Shown: positions 51,135-63,510 of the stretch, piece by piece
Layout of the letters: every line of letters begins with the position of its first letter
Position numbering within the stretch: the first letter of the stretch is position 1
Assembly: GCA_018873245.2 (NCBI GenBank)
Contig: JAEMBT020000007.1
Location: 8,625,129 to 8,689,128 of the forward strand
Direction of reading: 5' to 3'
Source of the DNA: Archegozetes longisetosus
Lineage: Eukaryota; Arthropoda; Arachnida; Sarcoptiformes; Trhypochthoniidae
Length of the DNA: 64,000 bases
Notes under the pieces: generated by a model
Database searches by the model: none
The model's input: the letters and a program-made list of their open reading frames with translations, nothing else
What the model was told of the DNA's origin: nothing
Made by a program: the position numbers and the translations under genes

Positions 51135-51199
51135 TGAGTGCTACAAAATGCCATCTCTCACATGAGCTGAGTGAGAGATAGAACTTGATGGAAGTGACT
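51135..51199 (+). mobile_element. Foldback repeat family, copy 6
   Basis: Arms AGTGCTACAAAATGCCATCT/CTCAC and GTGAGAGATAGAACTTGATG/GAAGTGACT fold with few mismatches around CATGAGCTGA. Confidence 0.68.
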
Positions 51200-52080
51200 C
51201 GACGATATGTTAAGAGTAGAATTACTTAAATCTCTCAACTGGTGCCTCTTTGGTTAGCTTTGTTAGGAACTCATAGCAGAAGTTGATGCATATATAAATC
51301 ATGAAAAAAGTTAATTGCAAAAGAGGTTTTTTGCTTGATATTCATGCTCGTAGAAGAAAAAATGTTCATTATATCGTCTTAATGATAATGGGGGAAGTGG
51401 TGGCAAAGAGGGATTTAAAAGATGTGTAAGTGGAGAAAAAATGAAAAAATTTTCAATGATAATTAGAGAAGCGCTGTTAAAGTTTCACTGCATATAAGAT
51501 ATATTCATTTGCATAAAGCAGTGGACGGCTGGGGGCAGGAGAGAGAGGGGACAAAATTGGAAAAAACAACTTAAACTTATATTAGTCAAGCATAATATGA
51601 AGATAGTAGAGGTTTATAGTGAAAATATAAGCAGCAAAGTAGGATGGCGGGGTAATTAGCGCTGGGATCGAGTCTAACACAAATTAAGATATATAGCGCA
51701 GTTTTCTTAATATACAAAAAGTTTTCTGCTTTTTCTATCCGCTCATGTTTTCTGCTTAAACATTGCATTACGCGTTGCCATTCCATAGACTATGATTATA
51801 ATGAATTTGACAGCATTAGAGCCACTGCAGAGCTCTATTCAATTCATTAATGCATTAAAGACATGCTAATATAACATAACAGCTCTGACGGCTGTTTTCA
51901 ATTAAATATTCATTAATTAATTGACTTAACAAACCCTGAGCTTTTGTTACTCAAGGATTGTTAATTAGGAGTCAATTAAAGTGTCAGCGGGCAAATTATA
52001 TGCAAATGAATAGATCTCACGCATTAGTTAAACAGAAGAGCAGACTTTAATTATGAGTCTATATAGCATTTTAGGAATAG
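51200..52080. other. Noncoding AT-rich DNA
   Basis: No feature recognised; open frames here are short and lack motifs. Confidence 0.6.
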
Positions 52081-52083
52081 AGA

Positions 52084-52184
52084 TACGCATACGTATGCAT
52101 ACGAACACATGCGAACGCTTACGAGCGCTTACGAATGCATACAATACTCTCCCACTGTATACACAATACGTATACACAATACAA
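52084..52184. repeat. ACGNATGCAT/ACACAATACG array
   Basis: Two adjoining short arrays: an 11-bp type (GCTTACGA, TGCATACGA) and a TATACACAATAC type. Partly palindromic. Confidence 0.7.
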
Positions 52185-52413
52185 GCTTTATGAGAAAAAG
52201 CCTCTCTGGGCTTTGCCAAGCTTGTCTTTTTCGGGATCATTAAGTGCACTACAATTAAATCTAATCGAAGTAAGCAAGAAAAAAGCCTAATGAGTCGTGA
52301 AAAGAGTAAAGAAAAACTTTGCCGATACCAAAGCCCCAAATTCTTAATGACAGTACTTCTCATTCTCAGTCTTACTATAATTCCTATTTTTCTAACATTT
52401 TTTCTACTCTCTT

Positions 52414-52415
<2 letters not shown>

Positions 52416-52462
<47 letters not shown>
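52416..52462. repeat. (CT)23 microsatellite
   Basis: Perfect run of about 47 bp. Open frames crossing it encode only Leu-Ser repeats. Confidence 0.95.
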
Positions 52463-52465
<3 letters not shown>

Positions 52466-52859
52466 TTTCTTTTAAGAAATGCAGTTAAAAGAAAACGTTA
52501 GACCACTAAAGTTGCGCCTAATTTTAGCGTTTTATTGTTACTGAATGTTTGATCACTCACAGCAGGTTTTTAATGACTTTTCGAAGTTCATGACTTGTCT
52601 GACATATTTCACTTATAATTAAAGCATTAGATATTAAGTCCTTGAGACTAAACATTACATAAATTATTTAACAATTATAAGGCAAAGGCACATAAACGAG
52701 AGAATAGACTCATGAGAATATAACCGATATTAGATCATTAACATGTCTGACAATTAAGCTCTAGATATAACTTATTTGAGCCATTAGTTGGTATAATTTA
52801 GAAAAAATGATATTAAAAGAATTTCCATATCTGGTAAATAATAGCGTCTATCCATTACG

Positions 52860-52942
52860 CTTAGACACTGACTCTTAGGCATTGACTCTTAGGCATTGAC
52901 TCTTAGATATCACGCTTAGGCACTGACTTTCAGATATCACTT
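52860..52942. repeat. 15-bp array (GCATTGACTCTTAG), 5 copies
   Basis: Three very similar copies followed by two with ATATCAC insertions. Confidence 0.88.
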
Positions 52943-53448
52943 TTGCGGTGTCTTATCTAATCATTTATTAATAATCGATAATATGTCTCAAACGCATATC
53001 TATTCTATCTTGACCTGAAAATTTGCAGCTATTAGACTAATAATAATGGGCTGGAATTTATTAGTTGTAATAATCTGTCATTTGCGGCAAATATTCTTAA
53101 CTAAGTTTTATAAAACTAAATCAAGTTAAACAGCAACTAGTGGCGCCCTTTTCGGCTCTCACTTTTCGACAACAGTACCATTAACTCGAACGATCGCAAT
53201 TATTTCTTGCCCTTAGCTTATGGTCAGAAACAAAGCTTAGAGTTTAGTGGAATAATTTTCAAATTAGTTTTAAAAACTAACTTTTTCAATGCTATTCCCC
53301 CACGTTTTTAAGACAGGTTTTTAAGAGCGAATGGCAGATGTTTTTACTAACAAGTAATAATAATTGAGCACAAAATTTCGCCAAATCATAGAAATAAGCA
53401 TAACGTTAAGAGCAATCGATATATGAATATTTATTAATGAATAGGGTT

Positions 53449-53519
53449 TCGCTCTCACTCTCTCTCTCTCTCGCTCTCTCTCTCCCTCCCTCACACACTC
53501 ACTCACTCTCTCCCTCTCA
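53449..53519. repeat. CT-rich compound microsatellite
   Basis: CTCTCT, CCCTCC and CACTCA segments. Confidence 0.9.
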
Positions 53520-53828
53520 TACATTAAGTTACACAAGAAAATACTGAACAAATTAAACTTTCAAACTAATTATTTATTTGCAAAAACACTTTTGATTTGG
53601 ACATAAATCAAGATTTATAAATGCTTTTGATAATGATAAAAGTCCTTCAGTGGTATACTCATTGATTTTGTTATATAGTATACAAATAATGAATTTGTAT
53701 AGGTTTGCGGTGTTTTTTTGTAACTTTGAGCAGTAAAATCAATTCGATCCTTACTTGCCATTACAGTCTAGGTTAATAATATAAATTATAAAATTGTCTT
53801 ATTTGCATTAACACACTCTATAATTTGC

Positions 53829-53900
53829 TTTCATTTGAAACTTCATTTGAAACTTCATTTGAAACTTCATTTGAAACCTCATCTGAAATTTCATCTGAAA
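53829..53900. repeat. 12-bp array (TTCATTTGAAAC), 6 copies
   Basis: Four near-perfect copies then two with C changes. Each unit holds the partial palindrome TTCATTTGAA. Confidence 0.93.
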
Positions 53901-55018
53901 AGTATATGCAATTAATTGGAGTTTCAATAGTAAATAGAAAGGTATTTTGCTGGTATAGCAGCACAAAAATAAGCTGCAAAATACAGTGAAGTATGTCGTC
54001 TTATAGGAACAATTGCACTGTGAATTATCTGAAATAATTTGATTTGTTGATCGCTATATTTGGAAAGAGAAAACGTTTGTTAATGCAATCATTCCTAAAG
54101 CACTTGTCAAACAATGTTTTAATTATTATAACAGCTATTATTGATATTGATTTGAACACAAGTTAGATTTAGGTTAAACACAATCAGAATAAGTTGATTA
54201 ATTTCACTACAAATAATCTTATCAATAGATTGATAAACGAATTGATTTTATTTTAAGATTATTACTAAACGTTATTAGGAAAGAAGAGCACAGTTTTAAT
54301 TCAATTATATTACTAAATGCTATGCTGTTAGTTGAAAGAGTTGAGAAAATCTTTTCAATAGGGCATCACTTTTCCTTTTATGCCATACTATTGTTGCGTA
54401 GAGTAATTTATTTTCAAATTTTTATATTTTTATCGATTTCTAACATAAAAGTTAGAAAATATGAGGAAACTTTCAAAGAATTAGATATCTATTCATAAAT
54501 AAATTATAGACCAAAATCTGTTTATAAATTCCACTAAATAACTAGTTTGAAACTTTCTAAGTTCCTTCAAATCCACTTTCATTTACTTTATTTATCGATT
54601 CAATGTAGTTATCGATTGGACTGAACAAAATTCAATGGATTCTAATTATACAAATGAGACAAAGTCTGTGAGGTGGGGATCAACAGAGGGTGAACTAATC
54701 CAAACCAATGCATCTCTCACTCTATCCACAGCTTAATAGCCATCCAATCAGTTGAAAATTGTCTATTCATAAAATATGAATTGAAAGCCTAATTAGATTA
54801 AATGCTTGGTTCCATTTAATATTAGTTACACCACTGTCAAAACTAGAACAATTGCTTCACAAAACTATGCGCCAGCTTTGCAGCTCTCTTTCGATTGAGT
54901 CAAACGCTTTATAGTTACAAATTTAGAGAACAAATACTGTTATTCCGTAGATTTTGACAAAATCAAATAAAGGTTAATAAACAAATGCACCAAACTTAGA
55001 GTGTCTTCATTTTTAAGT
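53901..55018. other. AT-rich noncoding DNA
   Basis: No gene recognised. A small inverted repeat (GTATTTTGC / GCAAAATAC) lies at about 53942-53983. Confidence 0.55.
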
Positions 55019-55233
55019 CTATTCTGTAAACATATTCTGCAAACTTCTAATTGAGAAAAAGTCTTATTCTGCAAAATTGTTATTCTGTAAAATCTTAATT
55101 CTGTAAAATTTTTATTCTGCAAAACTGTTATTCGGTAAACTCCCAATTGTGGAAATAGTTATTCAAGAAATTTCTAATTAAGTCAAATACGTATTCCGTA
55201 AAACAGTTATATTCTATAAAATACTTATTCTGC
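55019..55233. repeat. ~17-bp array (TTATTCTGTAAAA), about 12 copies
   Basis: Degenerate units alternating TTATTCTGCAAAA and CTAATT(C/G) types. Confidence 0.85.
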
Positions 55234-58200
55234 TTCTATTCGGCACTGACTCCAATTCATTTTAATTATAGTAATGCTTTTCTGTCATTCTTTATGAAGC
55301 TATAGATTATGTTCTCCATGAAAATGAAATATTAATTGTCATTCATTTCTTAATAATTTTCTTATCGATTCTGTGCTCATTCTCTGTCATTAATTTTAAT
55401 GATTGCCATAACTTATCAATTATTAAATTGATTTCCTTTTATGTAAACAGTGATGATATGATTTCGAAAAAATAGGTTTTGTTAGCCATAAGATATTTGT
55501 TTATGAACATAATTAAACTCTTATTCTTCTACCAGAATCGATATGACTCTTAGAAATTCTTAGGAATCTGTTGTATTACGCGTGTTGGAGCTGAAAAGTG
55601 ATTCATTTTGAAATAACAATAACTTATTCCACTTATGAACGAATAAAACTTTTTAGATATTGAGTTAAGTGATTCTGGATTTGAAACATTTAAACTGCAT
55701 ATAAACTGTACCTAAACTGCATATAAAGTGAACGTAAGTAAAAGTGAAATAAAGAGAAATCGATTGAATAAAGTTTTAGCCTTTAAATGATCTAATATTG
55801 TTGGCTGACAACTATTTTCTCAGATGTAATTTTATGAAAGTTTGCGCTTATGTCAAACTGTTTGCTTGGTAGCTAAACAGAGGTTTAGTCTGATTTGACG
55901 AATACGAATACGAATACGAATACGAGCTAACAGTTAAAATTCTCTCTAAACTTGTTTAATAAGTTCTCATTCACCTAAAATCACTTATTAATTATTGAAA
56001 AACATTAGTTAGATAGAGATAGGGAAGAGAAGATTACAAGATTACAACTAGATTTACATAAGTCTAATAATTAAAGCTATGCAGAGATGTACACACCTCT
56101 GTTTGACAAAACAAAATTTGCATTTGAATGAAACGTTGCGAACGTATTAATAAATAACAAACACCTACCTATTGTTCAATATATACATTCACTACTTTGT
56201 TTGAGTTTCAAATCAAACTAATCCTTATTTACATATTCACAATAACTTATTCATTATAGTCCACTTCTAACATTTTATCATTAACTCCCAATTACTAACA
56301 CTATATTTAATTATTATTACATTTTTTCGTTTGTTTTTATTGGTCTCCACTTTTTTCAATCAATTATATAAATGATCTAAAAGTCAACTTTCAATAAATT
56401 GGTCATAAAGAGTGTACTTTTGCGCCAAAGTTTCACAATAAGTTCAATTGTGTTACCAATAGATTCGATGTTTTGTTTACTTGTCATGAGTTCAAACAAA
56501 TCTATGATTTGAATAGATATTCAGTACTAAACATATTCAGAAATGAGTTTACGTAATAATAAATCTGTTCATGTATTAAGTGATTGATTTGTATGAATAT
56601 TTCAATTTTGATTCACAGCTAAACCTCTATCTAAAAAAGCTGAGGCAACACAACTATTTGTTGGTTATAAGTAGAGTCGCCACTTTGTCGGAAACTAGAA
56701 AATATGCACTGATTGTCAAATAATAAGCAAGATCAATTAATATTCATGTTTCGAGATAATCGAAAAATCTGGAAAAATGCGAACAATCCGAAAAATGTGA
56801 AAGATGCCAAAATCAAAAACCGACACTTTTCTAATTGATGAAAACTCTGATTTTATTCTAGGACTGTGAACTTGCGTACTAAAATCGTTAACTTTTCGGT
56901 TATCAATCTCTTTGAAAATAATTTCAAAACATCCCAAAAAGATTTTCCTAAAAGAATTTTCTGACTATGAATTTGATCTGAAAATTTTCATCTTTCATCT
57001 AATTATCTTAAAAAGTAATAAATGAGTGAAAAAGTGCCAGTTTTCAGTAACTTAATTAAATTATCTAAACATAAAAGAGTTATTCAAATAGAACTGAACA
57101 AGCCTTAAAATGCATTCCAAAAAAATGTGAAATATGATCCAGAATCTTGGGCTCAATTTCTAGAAATTGAAGTCCGAAAAAGCTCTGGCTCCGGTTACAA
57201 CAAAGCTTAGCTATATGGAAGTTTAAATAAACTACTATTTATACTTGAAAATTGATTTTTGCTAAATGGAATCAAAAGAATGTTAAGCTGGTTATAGTTA
57301 ATGTGTTTTTTATTGATGACCAATAAGTTCAATAATGTTTTGGCTCGTGCTTAGCACTGATTCATTTCTGACTATTTAAAAGTAAATCAAACTTTTATTA
57401 CTGTTCAGACGCAACAATATTGAAGTATTAGGTGTTATACAACTGAACACTACAGCAAAAATTGAACCAAAATCTCAGGAATTAATAAATGAATGTCTTG
57501 GAGCACTAGTGAAAAGGATTTTGTGGATCTAATTCAAAGTATTGATTAATTTTAAAATTGACAGAAAAAGCGATACTATGAGTGTAGCAGTGCTTAGAGT
57601 TAGTTAAAAGTTAAGCGAACTTTTCAACAAAAAGATCAATGGATGTTAACTCTGGACAATACATAAACGAAAAAATTGAAGATTATCAAGAATAAGGAGA
57701 AAAGAATAAAAGATAAAACCTAATAACTTAGCGTTTTATCGATTTTTCAGACTTGATTTCATACTCTATTGACGAGCTTTTTAAGTATCATTTCTTATTT
57801 AGGAAGTGTATTGAAAATAATAGGTTAATAATATCTACGGTGTGTATATATACGAATATATATACGTTCATATATATATCCGATATATATATATGTATCT
57901 GAAACGAAGCATACTTTGAAAAGTTACAAATGAACTGAAATTCTTATCAGACGAATCTTATTATTTTGATGTTGGCTCAATCTCACAATAGATATTAGAT
58001 AATGAACTTGGCGATAGATTTATTGAAGTTGAACTTTTGAAAAATCGTTTCATATTTAGTATTTTGTTTGCGTCACCTTACCTATTCTCGATCACTCATC
58101 CAAAAAGTCTATCATTTAGACAGAAACCTATTAGAAAAATTACTTAAACATTACCCAAACTTCTATATACTTCATGACCACAACTTACAGTAGAGGTCAT

Positions 58201-58825
58201 AGGTCACAAGTGGTAGGCTACAGTACAACTTACAGGTCAAATGTTACGTTATGTTAAGACGCAGTTTAGCTTACAATAAGACATTGTTGAATATAAGAAA
58301 TAGTAGAGTTGATTGACCGGAACATCAAATATTTGTCGCAAAATATAATTCATTTATTAATTTATGCGACGAAAGGAAATATTTTGATTCGCTTTCAAAT
58401 CAATACTTATGAAAAGTTGATTTGTTTAAAGAGAACAGATCGCAATACAATACAATATTATTAGAAGAGAAAATGTTATCAATGAATGAATGAGAATGAG
58501 AATGAATGAAACTAACCCAATTGAAGCATTATTTGATTTGTGGCTCAGTTAGTCACCAAAGAGCAGAACTCGGTGTTTATGTTCCCAGAAAATGGTCAGT
58601 AGTTGTCCGCAATGCAATCAACATTACAGAACAAATAACTTCTAACTTATTGATGAAAATGTAATAAAGCAAGTCTTCAATTTGATGCGCAAAAACAATT
58701 GTTTGGCATGTAAGTTAATGCATTATTCAGGGGTGTAAGAGTTAAAGTGTCAAAACTGTTTCATAATGTGTTGTGATATGCCAGTTGTGAGTATTACACC
58801 AATTGTTTTATAAGTATCAGACTGA
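55234..58825. other. AT-rich noncoding DNA
   Basis: No gene recognised. It holds a 6-bp repeat at 55898-55924, alternating TATATA palindromic sequence at about 57845-57900, and repeated GGTCA/ACTTACAG strings at about 58180-58240. Confidence 0.55.
55898..55924. repeat. (ACGAAT)4 microsatellite
   Basis: Four and a half perfect hexamers. Confidence 0.93.
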
Positions 58826-58945
58826 GTCTTATATGTATAAGACTAACATTTATATGTATAAGACTAACATTTATTTATATGTATAAGACTAAGACTCATA
58901 CGTATAAGATCAAGACTCATGTGTATAAGACTAAGACTTAGATGC
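58826..58945. repeat. ~22-bp array (ATGTATAAGACTAAC), 5-6 copies
   Basis: Units share TATAAGACTAA with variable ACATTTAT or GACTCAT tails. Confidence 0.88.
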
Positions 58946-59946
58946 ATTATACAAACCCTTTTATCAGTATTAATGAAGGCAATCATATCTCGAATCAACT
59001 TATTTCAGTCAAATTGCCTTCTCATCTAATATTTGAACAACTCTTAAGCAAAGACAACCCTTACTATTGATGTTAACTATAATTCGGACTGACTGACGGC
59101 TGCCCTTCTCGTCCCTAAAAAATGACAATTTGCTATTTCTGCATCCGATCGATATTTGTTCACCACTTTTATGAGAACCTTTCAAATGAGAAGTGAACTA
59201 TTTGCGATCTATTATTTTACTTATAAGTTGAAATACTATGTTATGTCAAAAATTGTAGGCTATGTCATGAACTTTGCTATAGCTCAATGAATTTGCATTA
59301 AAACTATTGTGCAATGAGTTAGTTAGCAATCAAATAAAACTACCTTAATGTTCAACTTAAAAAAGAATTTATGGCGAAGGCATTGATAAGTACTCTTATG
59401 AGTGCATTGAAAAAAAAATATAACTAAATTATATAACTAATACTTATATAACTAATACTTATTTTATAATATATAGCGAAGCAATCGATAAATGAGTGGA
59501 AAACAGGCAAAAAACAGGGAATGGAGAGAGGGGTTCAGAATGGAGAAGGGATCAACTTGTTTTCATCTTAATCATCAATTAGGAATAAATATGTAGAGCA
59601 ACGATTAACCAACTAAATAGAGGCAATATAACATCCAGTCAAAAATAGAGACATTCTCTAAGCTCTTATTCGCTTATTTCTAGTCGACCTAAGTATCAGT
59701 TGGCTTTTACTCAAGAATTTAGTCAACAATCTACTGAAGAATTTGCATTTTAAATTATACTTAATCCTATACTTATTAATTATGATAAAGTACACAAACT
59801 ACACATAACGCTACTCGTTCCGATCTCATGGGAGATCCATAAAAACTAATGTTTTTAGGGGAACGAATGCCATCATACGAAACACTAACTGAGCAATTTT
59901 GGGCGAGCATTTGTTTCACTTCCCTCTCACGAGTCAGTCACTCATA

Positions 59947-60003
<57 letters not shown>

Positions 60004-61957
60004 ATTTAGTTTTTAATCCGACTCCTATTCCTATTCTCTTATTCAAAACTGCTCCACATTTCCCGAATAAAAAATACATTGCATTAAAAGACAATCCTCA
60101 CACAAAGACTCTTTTCCGCTAAGAAGAGTGAGTATTCATTTTAAAAGCGCTACTTTTAATGTTTTTATAGTTTAGAAATCAATTGGCATTTGATGTGACA
60201 CAGATCTGAAACCACATCACACAATCTTACACTATGACTGCTAACCATTCCTAAAGCGCCACCATTTGTTACGACAAAGAATATGTTTCCCATTGCAACC
60301 TTCCTTCTGATGAAATGCAAATTCCAGAAGAAATCAAAGATGCAGAAGAAGTTAATAAACAGAAAAGTCGATTAGAGAAATGCATGACTCATATGACTAA
60401 TTCTAATTTAGTTATGTTAAGTTAGTTTAGGTTTAGGTCTAACCAATTAAAAGTTAGAACGAGGTGTTTAAGAGCTTACCGCTTGGATGCTTTTCACGAT
60501 TCTAACTGATTCTAACGTAGCGATTCTTAATTAATTCTAATCAACTGAACACGACCCAGAATCAGGAGAACTTAGTCTGAGCCAAATCGTATGACCAAAG
60601 TATGCCTCTCTGACTCGCCTACTTTAACCCGTTTATCTCATCATCAATCGAATCAACTATTCAATGAAACACCAAATTTACTCGACGACAGAAACTCTCT
60701 ATATCTAAAAGGCTTACCACAGCTTCAGTTAATTATATCATACACTCTATCTTACAATTAGTGCAACCCGTTTTCACAGTTACTTTGTTGAGCGCTTCTA
60801 TTAGTATGAGTTGCTGTTATTCCACCTTCTTTTAAGTTTGTAGAGCCGCTCATTTTAATAATCAAGAGATAGATTTAAATTAATGCATTACAGCAGAACT
60901 AGTGCTGTGATAGTTAGTGATGCGCTGACTTACTCTATATGTAATTAAAGTAAAGAAGCCTTCAATGAAGTAATATCTTATTAGTGCGCATTTCAACTTA
61001 ACTATAGATAAGGCAAGTATACCAAGGCTACTGTATCTTCCGTACCAGTTCGGGTTCTATCTTCTCAATTTAAGTATCACAAGAATTGCAAATTCAATTA
61101 TATAAACGCGAGTTGCACTCAAATTTACGACTTTCTATGCAAAGAACCATTACTTAGTGTTTCCTATATGCATGAAATCGAGTTCAGAATATTCTGCATT
61201 CGCTATAATACATTAATTGCTGCTGTAAACCAGAAAAAATTGAACAAATGTCAAAAGGGATATTCATATGAAACATTGATGAGCCTTTTGCTTGAATCAA
61301 ACGTTAACGTCATAGTTGCATTGACAGTGAAAGAATATGTTGAACAAATGTAATTCCTCTTAATAGAAAATACCTTATTGTCACTCTCAGTCATTCATTG
61401 TGCATATTTTGTATCTTTTATAAGTCTGCAAAATCCAACCAATTTCACTACGAGCTATTCGCGTGTCGAACATTTTTTATGAGAATCAGCAAAACCAACT
61501 TATTATATACTCGATTTGTGGCTTAGATATAAATAATATTCCTTTGGTCTGATCTTATTCCTAATTCTCGTTGTACGTGTCTCTTAGATTGGAATTAAAT
61601 CAAAACCATACTTATGAAAACTATACTTATTTCAGCTCATAATAATCGTTGTGAGAGTTAACTTGTTTCACTCATTCCTAGTACCGCACCCTTAACTTCA
61701 ATACTTATTTTTATTTGATTTAAATATTCATAAGATTTTTAGGACCAAACTTATCAATTCATATCTTATTACTGAAAGTTATTTTAAATTACTTGATTCA
61801 AGTGCCGAATCAAATGATGAGATTTATATATACTTATCAGCTCAAACTAATACTACCGGAGAAATCGTTTTGACAATACTGAAAAGAAAAACATCAGAAA
61901 TGTATGAAAAAATAATTTAAATTATGTTTATATTTGGTATGCCATATACTCTGCTGT
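58946..61957. other. Noncoding DNA
   Basis: No gene recognised. It contains an ATAACTAAT repeat at about 59419-59465 and the long CT tract. A 61-codon plus frame at 61168 looks less biased than most, but has no known domain and no supporting splice sites. Confidence 0.5.
59951..59999. repeat. (CT)24 microsatellite
   Basis: Perfect run of about 49 bp. Confidence 0.95.
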
Positions 61958-62030
61958 GGAGTATATGTTGTCGAGTATATGTTGTAAAGTATATGCTGTA
62001 AACGTATACGCTGTAAACGTATATGCTTTA
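61958..62030. repeat. 17-18 bp array (GTATATGTTGTAAA), about 5 copies
   Basis: Units are GAGTATATGTTGTC, AAGTATATGCTGTA and AACGTATACGCTGTA. Confidence 0.88.
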
Positions 62031-63440
62031 CAATATTTACAGTACTGAACATATTCTTCAGTTCATCAACAAACTCGATTCCATAACTTTTCAATATGAA
62101 TAATGGACAAATGTTTTATAATATGCATAAAATATTGAATTAAATATGAATTGAAAATACTTTGAGAGCATTGGAAACTGACCAAAGAGAGTGCTCTGGG
62201 GAGTAAAGATAGAGAGAAGACAAAAACAAATTTTGTTCAGTTTCCATAGAAACGGATGAGGGAATCATTTGAGCTGAGAGTCAGCCCGATCAGGGTATCC
62301 ATGAAGAGTGACCTTTTAAAATATCTTTTTATAAAGTTTTTTTTAACAAAGGCTGCTACTGATCAAGTAGGATGTGCTACATTTCCTTCTTGTTATCGTC
62401 TCCCTCATCGACATCCCCCACAAGTCGTCAATGTATGAGCCGTGAGTCTCATCCCTTCTCTATCGATGGACTTGTCTCTACTCAAAAGTCAGATTTCAGT
62501 TCTCTGTGTCTGTTTTTTTGGAGCACTTCAAGCCAAATACGTTTCAAACTCAAAACTAATCGATCGATTTTTTAAGTTGCTGTCGGTCTCTCTCTCTCTC
62601 TCTAAAAAGCAGTTCACACTCTGTGCAACTCTTGTATCCCTATCCCTGCCATTCTATTTTTTATTTTATTTTATTTTATTTGTCTTCGATTTTGCTCGCA
62701 GTATATCTTTGCAAAAGTTGTTCAACTTTTCACAACAGTATCGTTTTGACAGATAAAACAGAATATAGAGGCAGTAGAGAGTGGTAGTCATAGTGGTAAT
62801 GTCCATTATAACAAGAGTGTCATTTCCGTCATCATTATCTATTTCTAAAATCATTGAAAAGGTTTTCTTTTATAGTTGCTCTGCCACACGCACGCAAATC
62901 TCTAATTCAAAAATGTGATCAACTCTCACACACCAATGCATGCAGTTAAAAACTTAATAATGCGAGACAGTAACAACATAAACACCATTCCTATGTCATC
63001 TTCTACATCGTAAACATCTATTTGTTGCCGAATTTGATTTTTAATTTGTTTTCATTAATATATAGAATACTCCATAAGTTGGTTAACAGCTGAAGATAGT
63101 ATGATCTGTTGGAAAGGATCCAATGAGAAGGAGGATGAGTTCTAGTTGCTAGCAAGTACTATAAAGTTTAGAAGTGTACACACTCTGGTAAAGAGACATC
63201 GCTATCTTTTTTGCTTTAAAGTTTTTAGCATAATTTCTTAAGTTTTTAGTTATCGCTTCATTAACGAAAATAGTGAAGTAAAAAAGGAGAGAAAGCTTTG
63301 ATAAGTGAACGAGAGAAGAGTATGCGCTTTAGAGAAATTAATGCTGAGCTAAGCATTTGGCAGATTTTGATGAAATCAAATTAAACTTAGTAAGGCGTAA
63401 GAATGTGACGCATTTCAGTCATATACTCTTCACTAGTGTT
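62031..63440. other. Noncoding DNA, pyrimidine-rich at 62440-62700
   Basis: No gene recognised. It includes a short CT run (62587-62603) and a (TTTTA)n run (62656-62680). The 104-codon plus frame at 62442 is driven by T/C composition. Confidence 0.55.
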
Positions 63441-63510
63441 TTCTACTATTCTCTACTATTCTCTACTATTCTCTACTATTCTCTATCCATTCTCTATCTA
63501 TTCTCTACTG
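63441..63510. repeat. 10-bp array (CTCTACTATT)
   Basis: Four perfect copies, then three variants with CTATCCATT or CTATCTATT. Confidence 0.92.

Noticed and set aside
52290-52501. Two plus-strand frames ending in Leu-Ser repeats
   Set aside because: The C-terminal halves are translations of a (CT)n microsatellite.
61168-61353. 61-codon plus-strand frame with ordinary amino-acid composition
   Set aside because: Composition is plausible, but no known domain, no nearby exon signals, and length is within chance.
62442-62756. 104-codon plus-strand frame
   Set aside because: Pyrimidine-rich DNA with a CT run and (TTTTA)n; Phe/Leu/Ser bias only.
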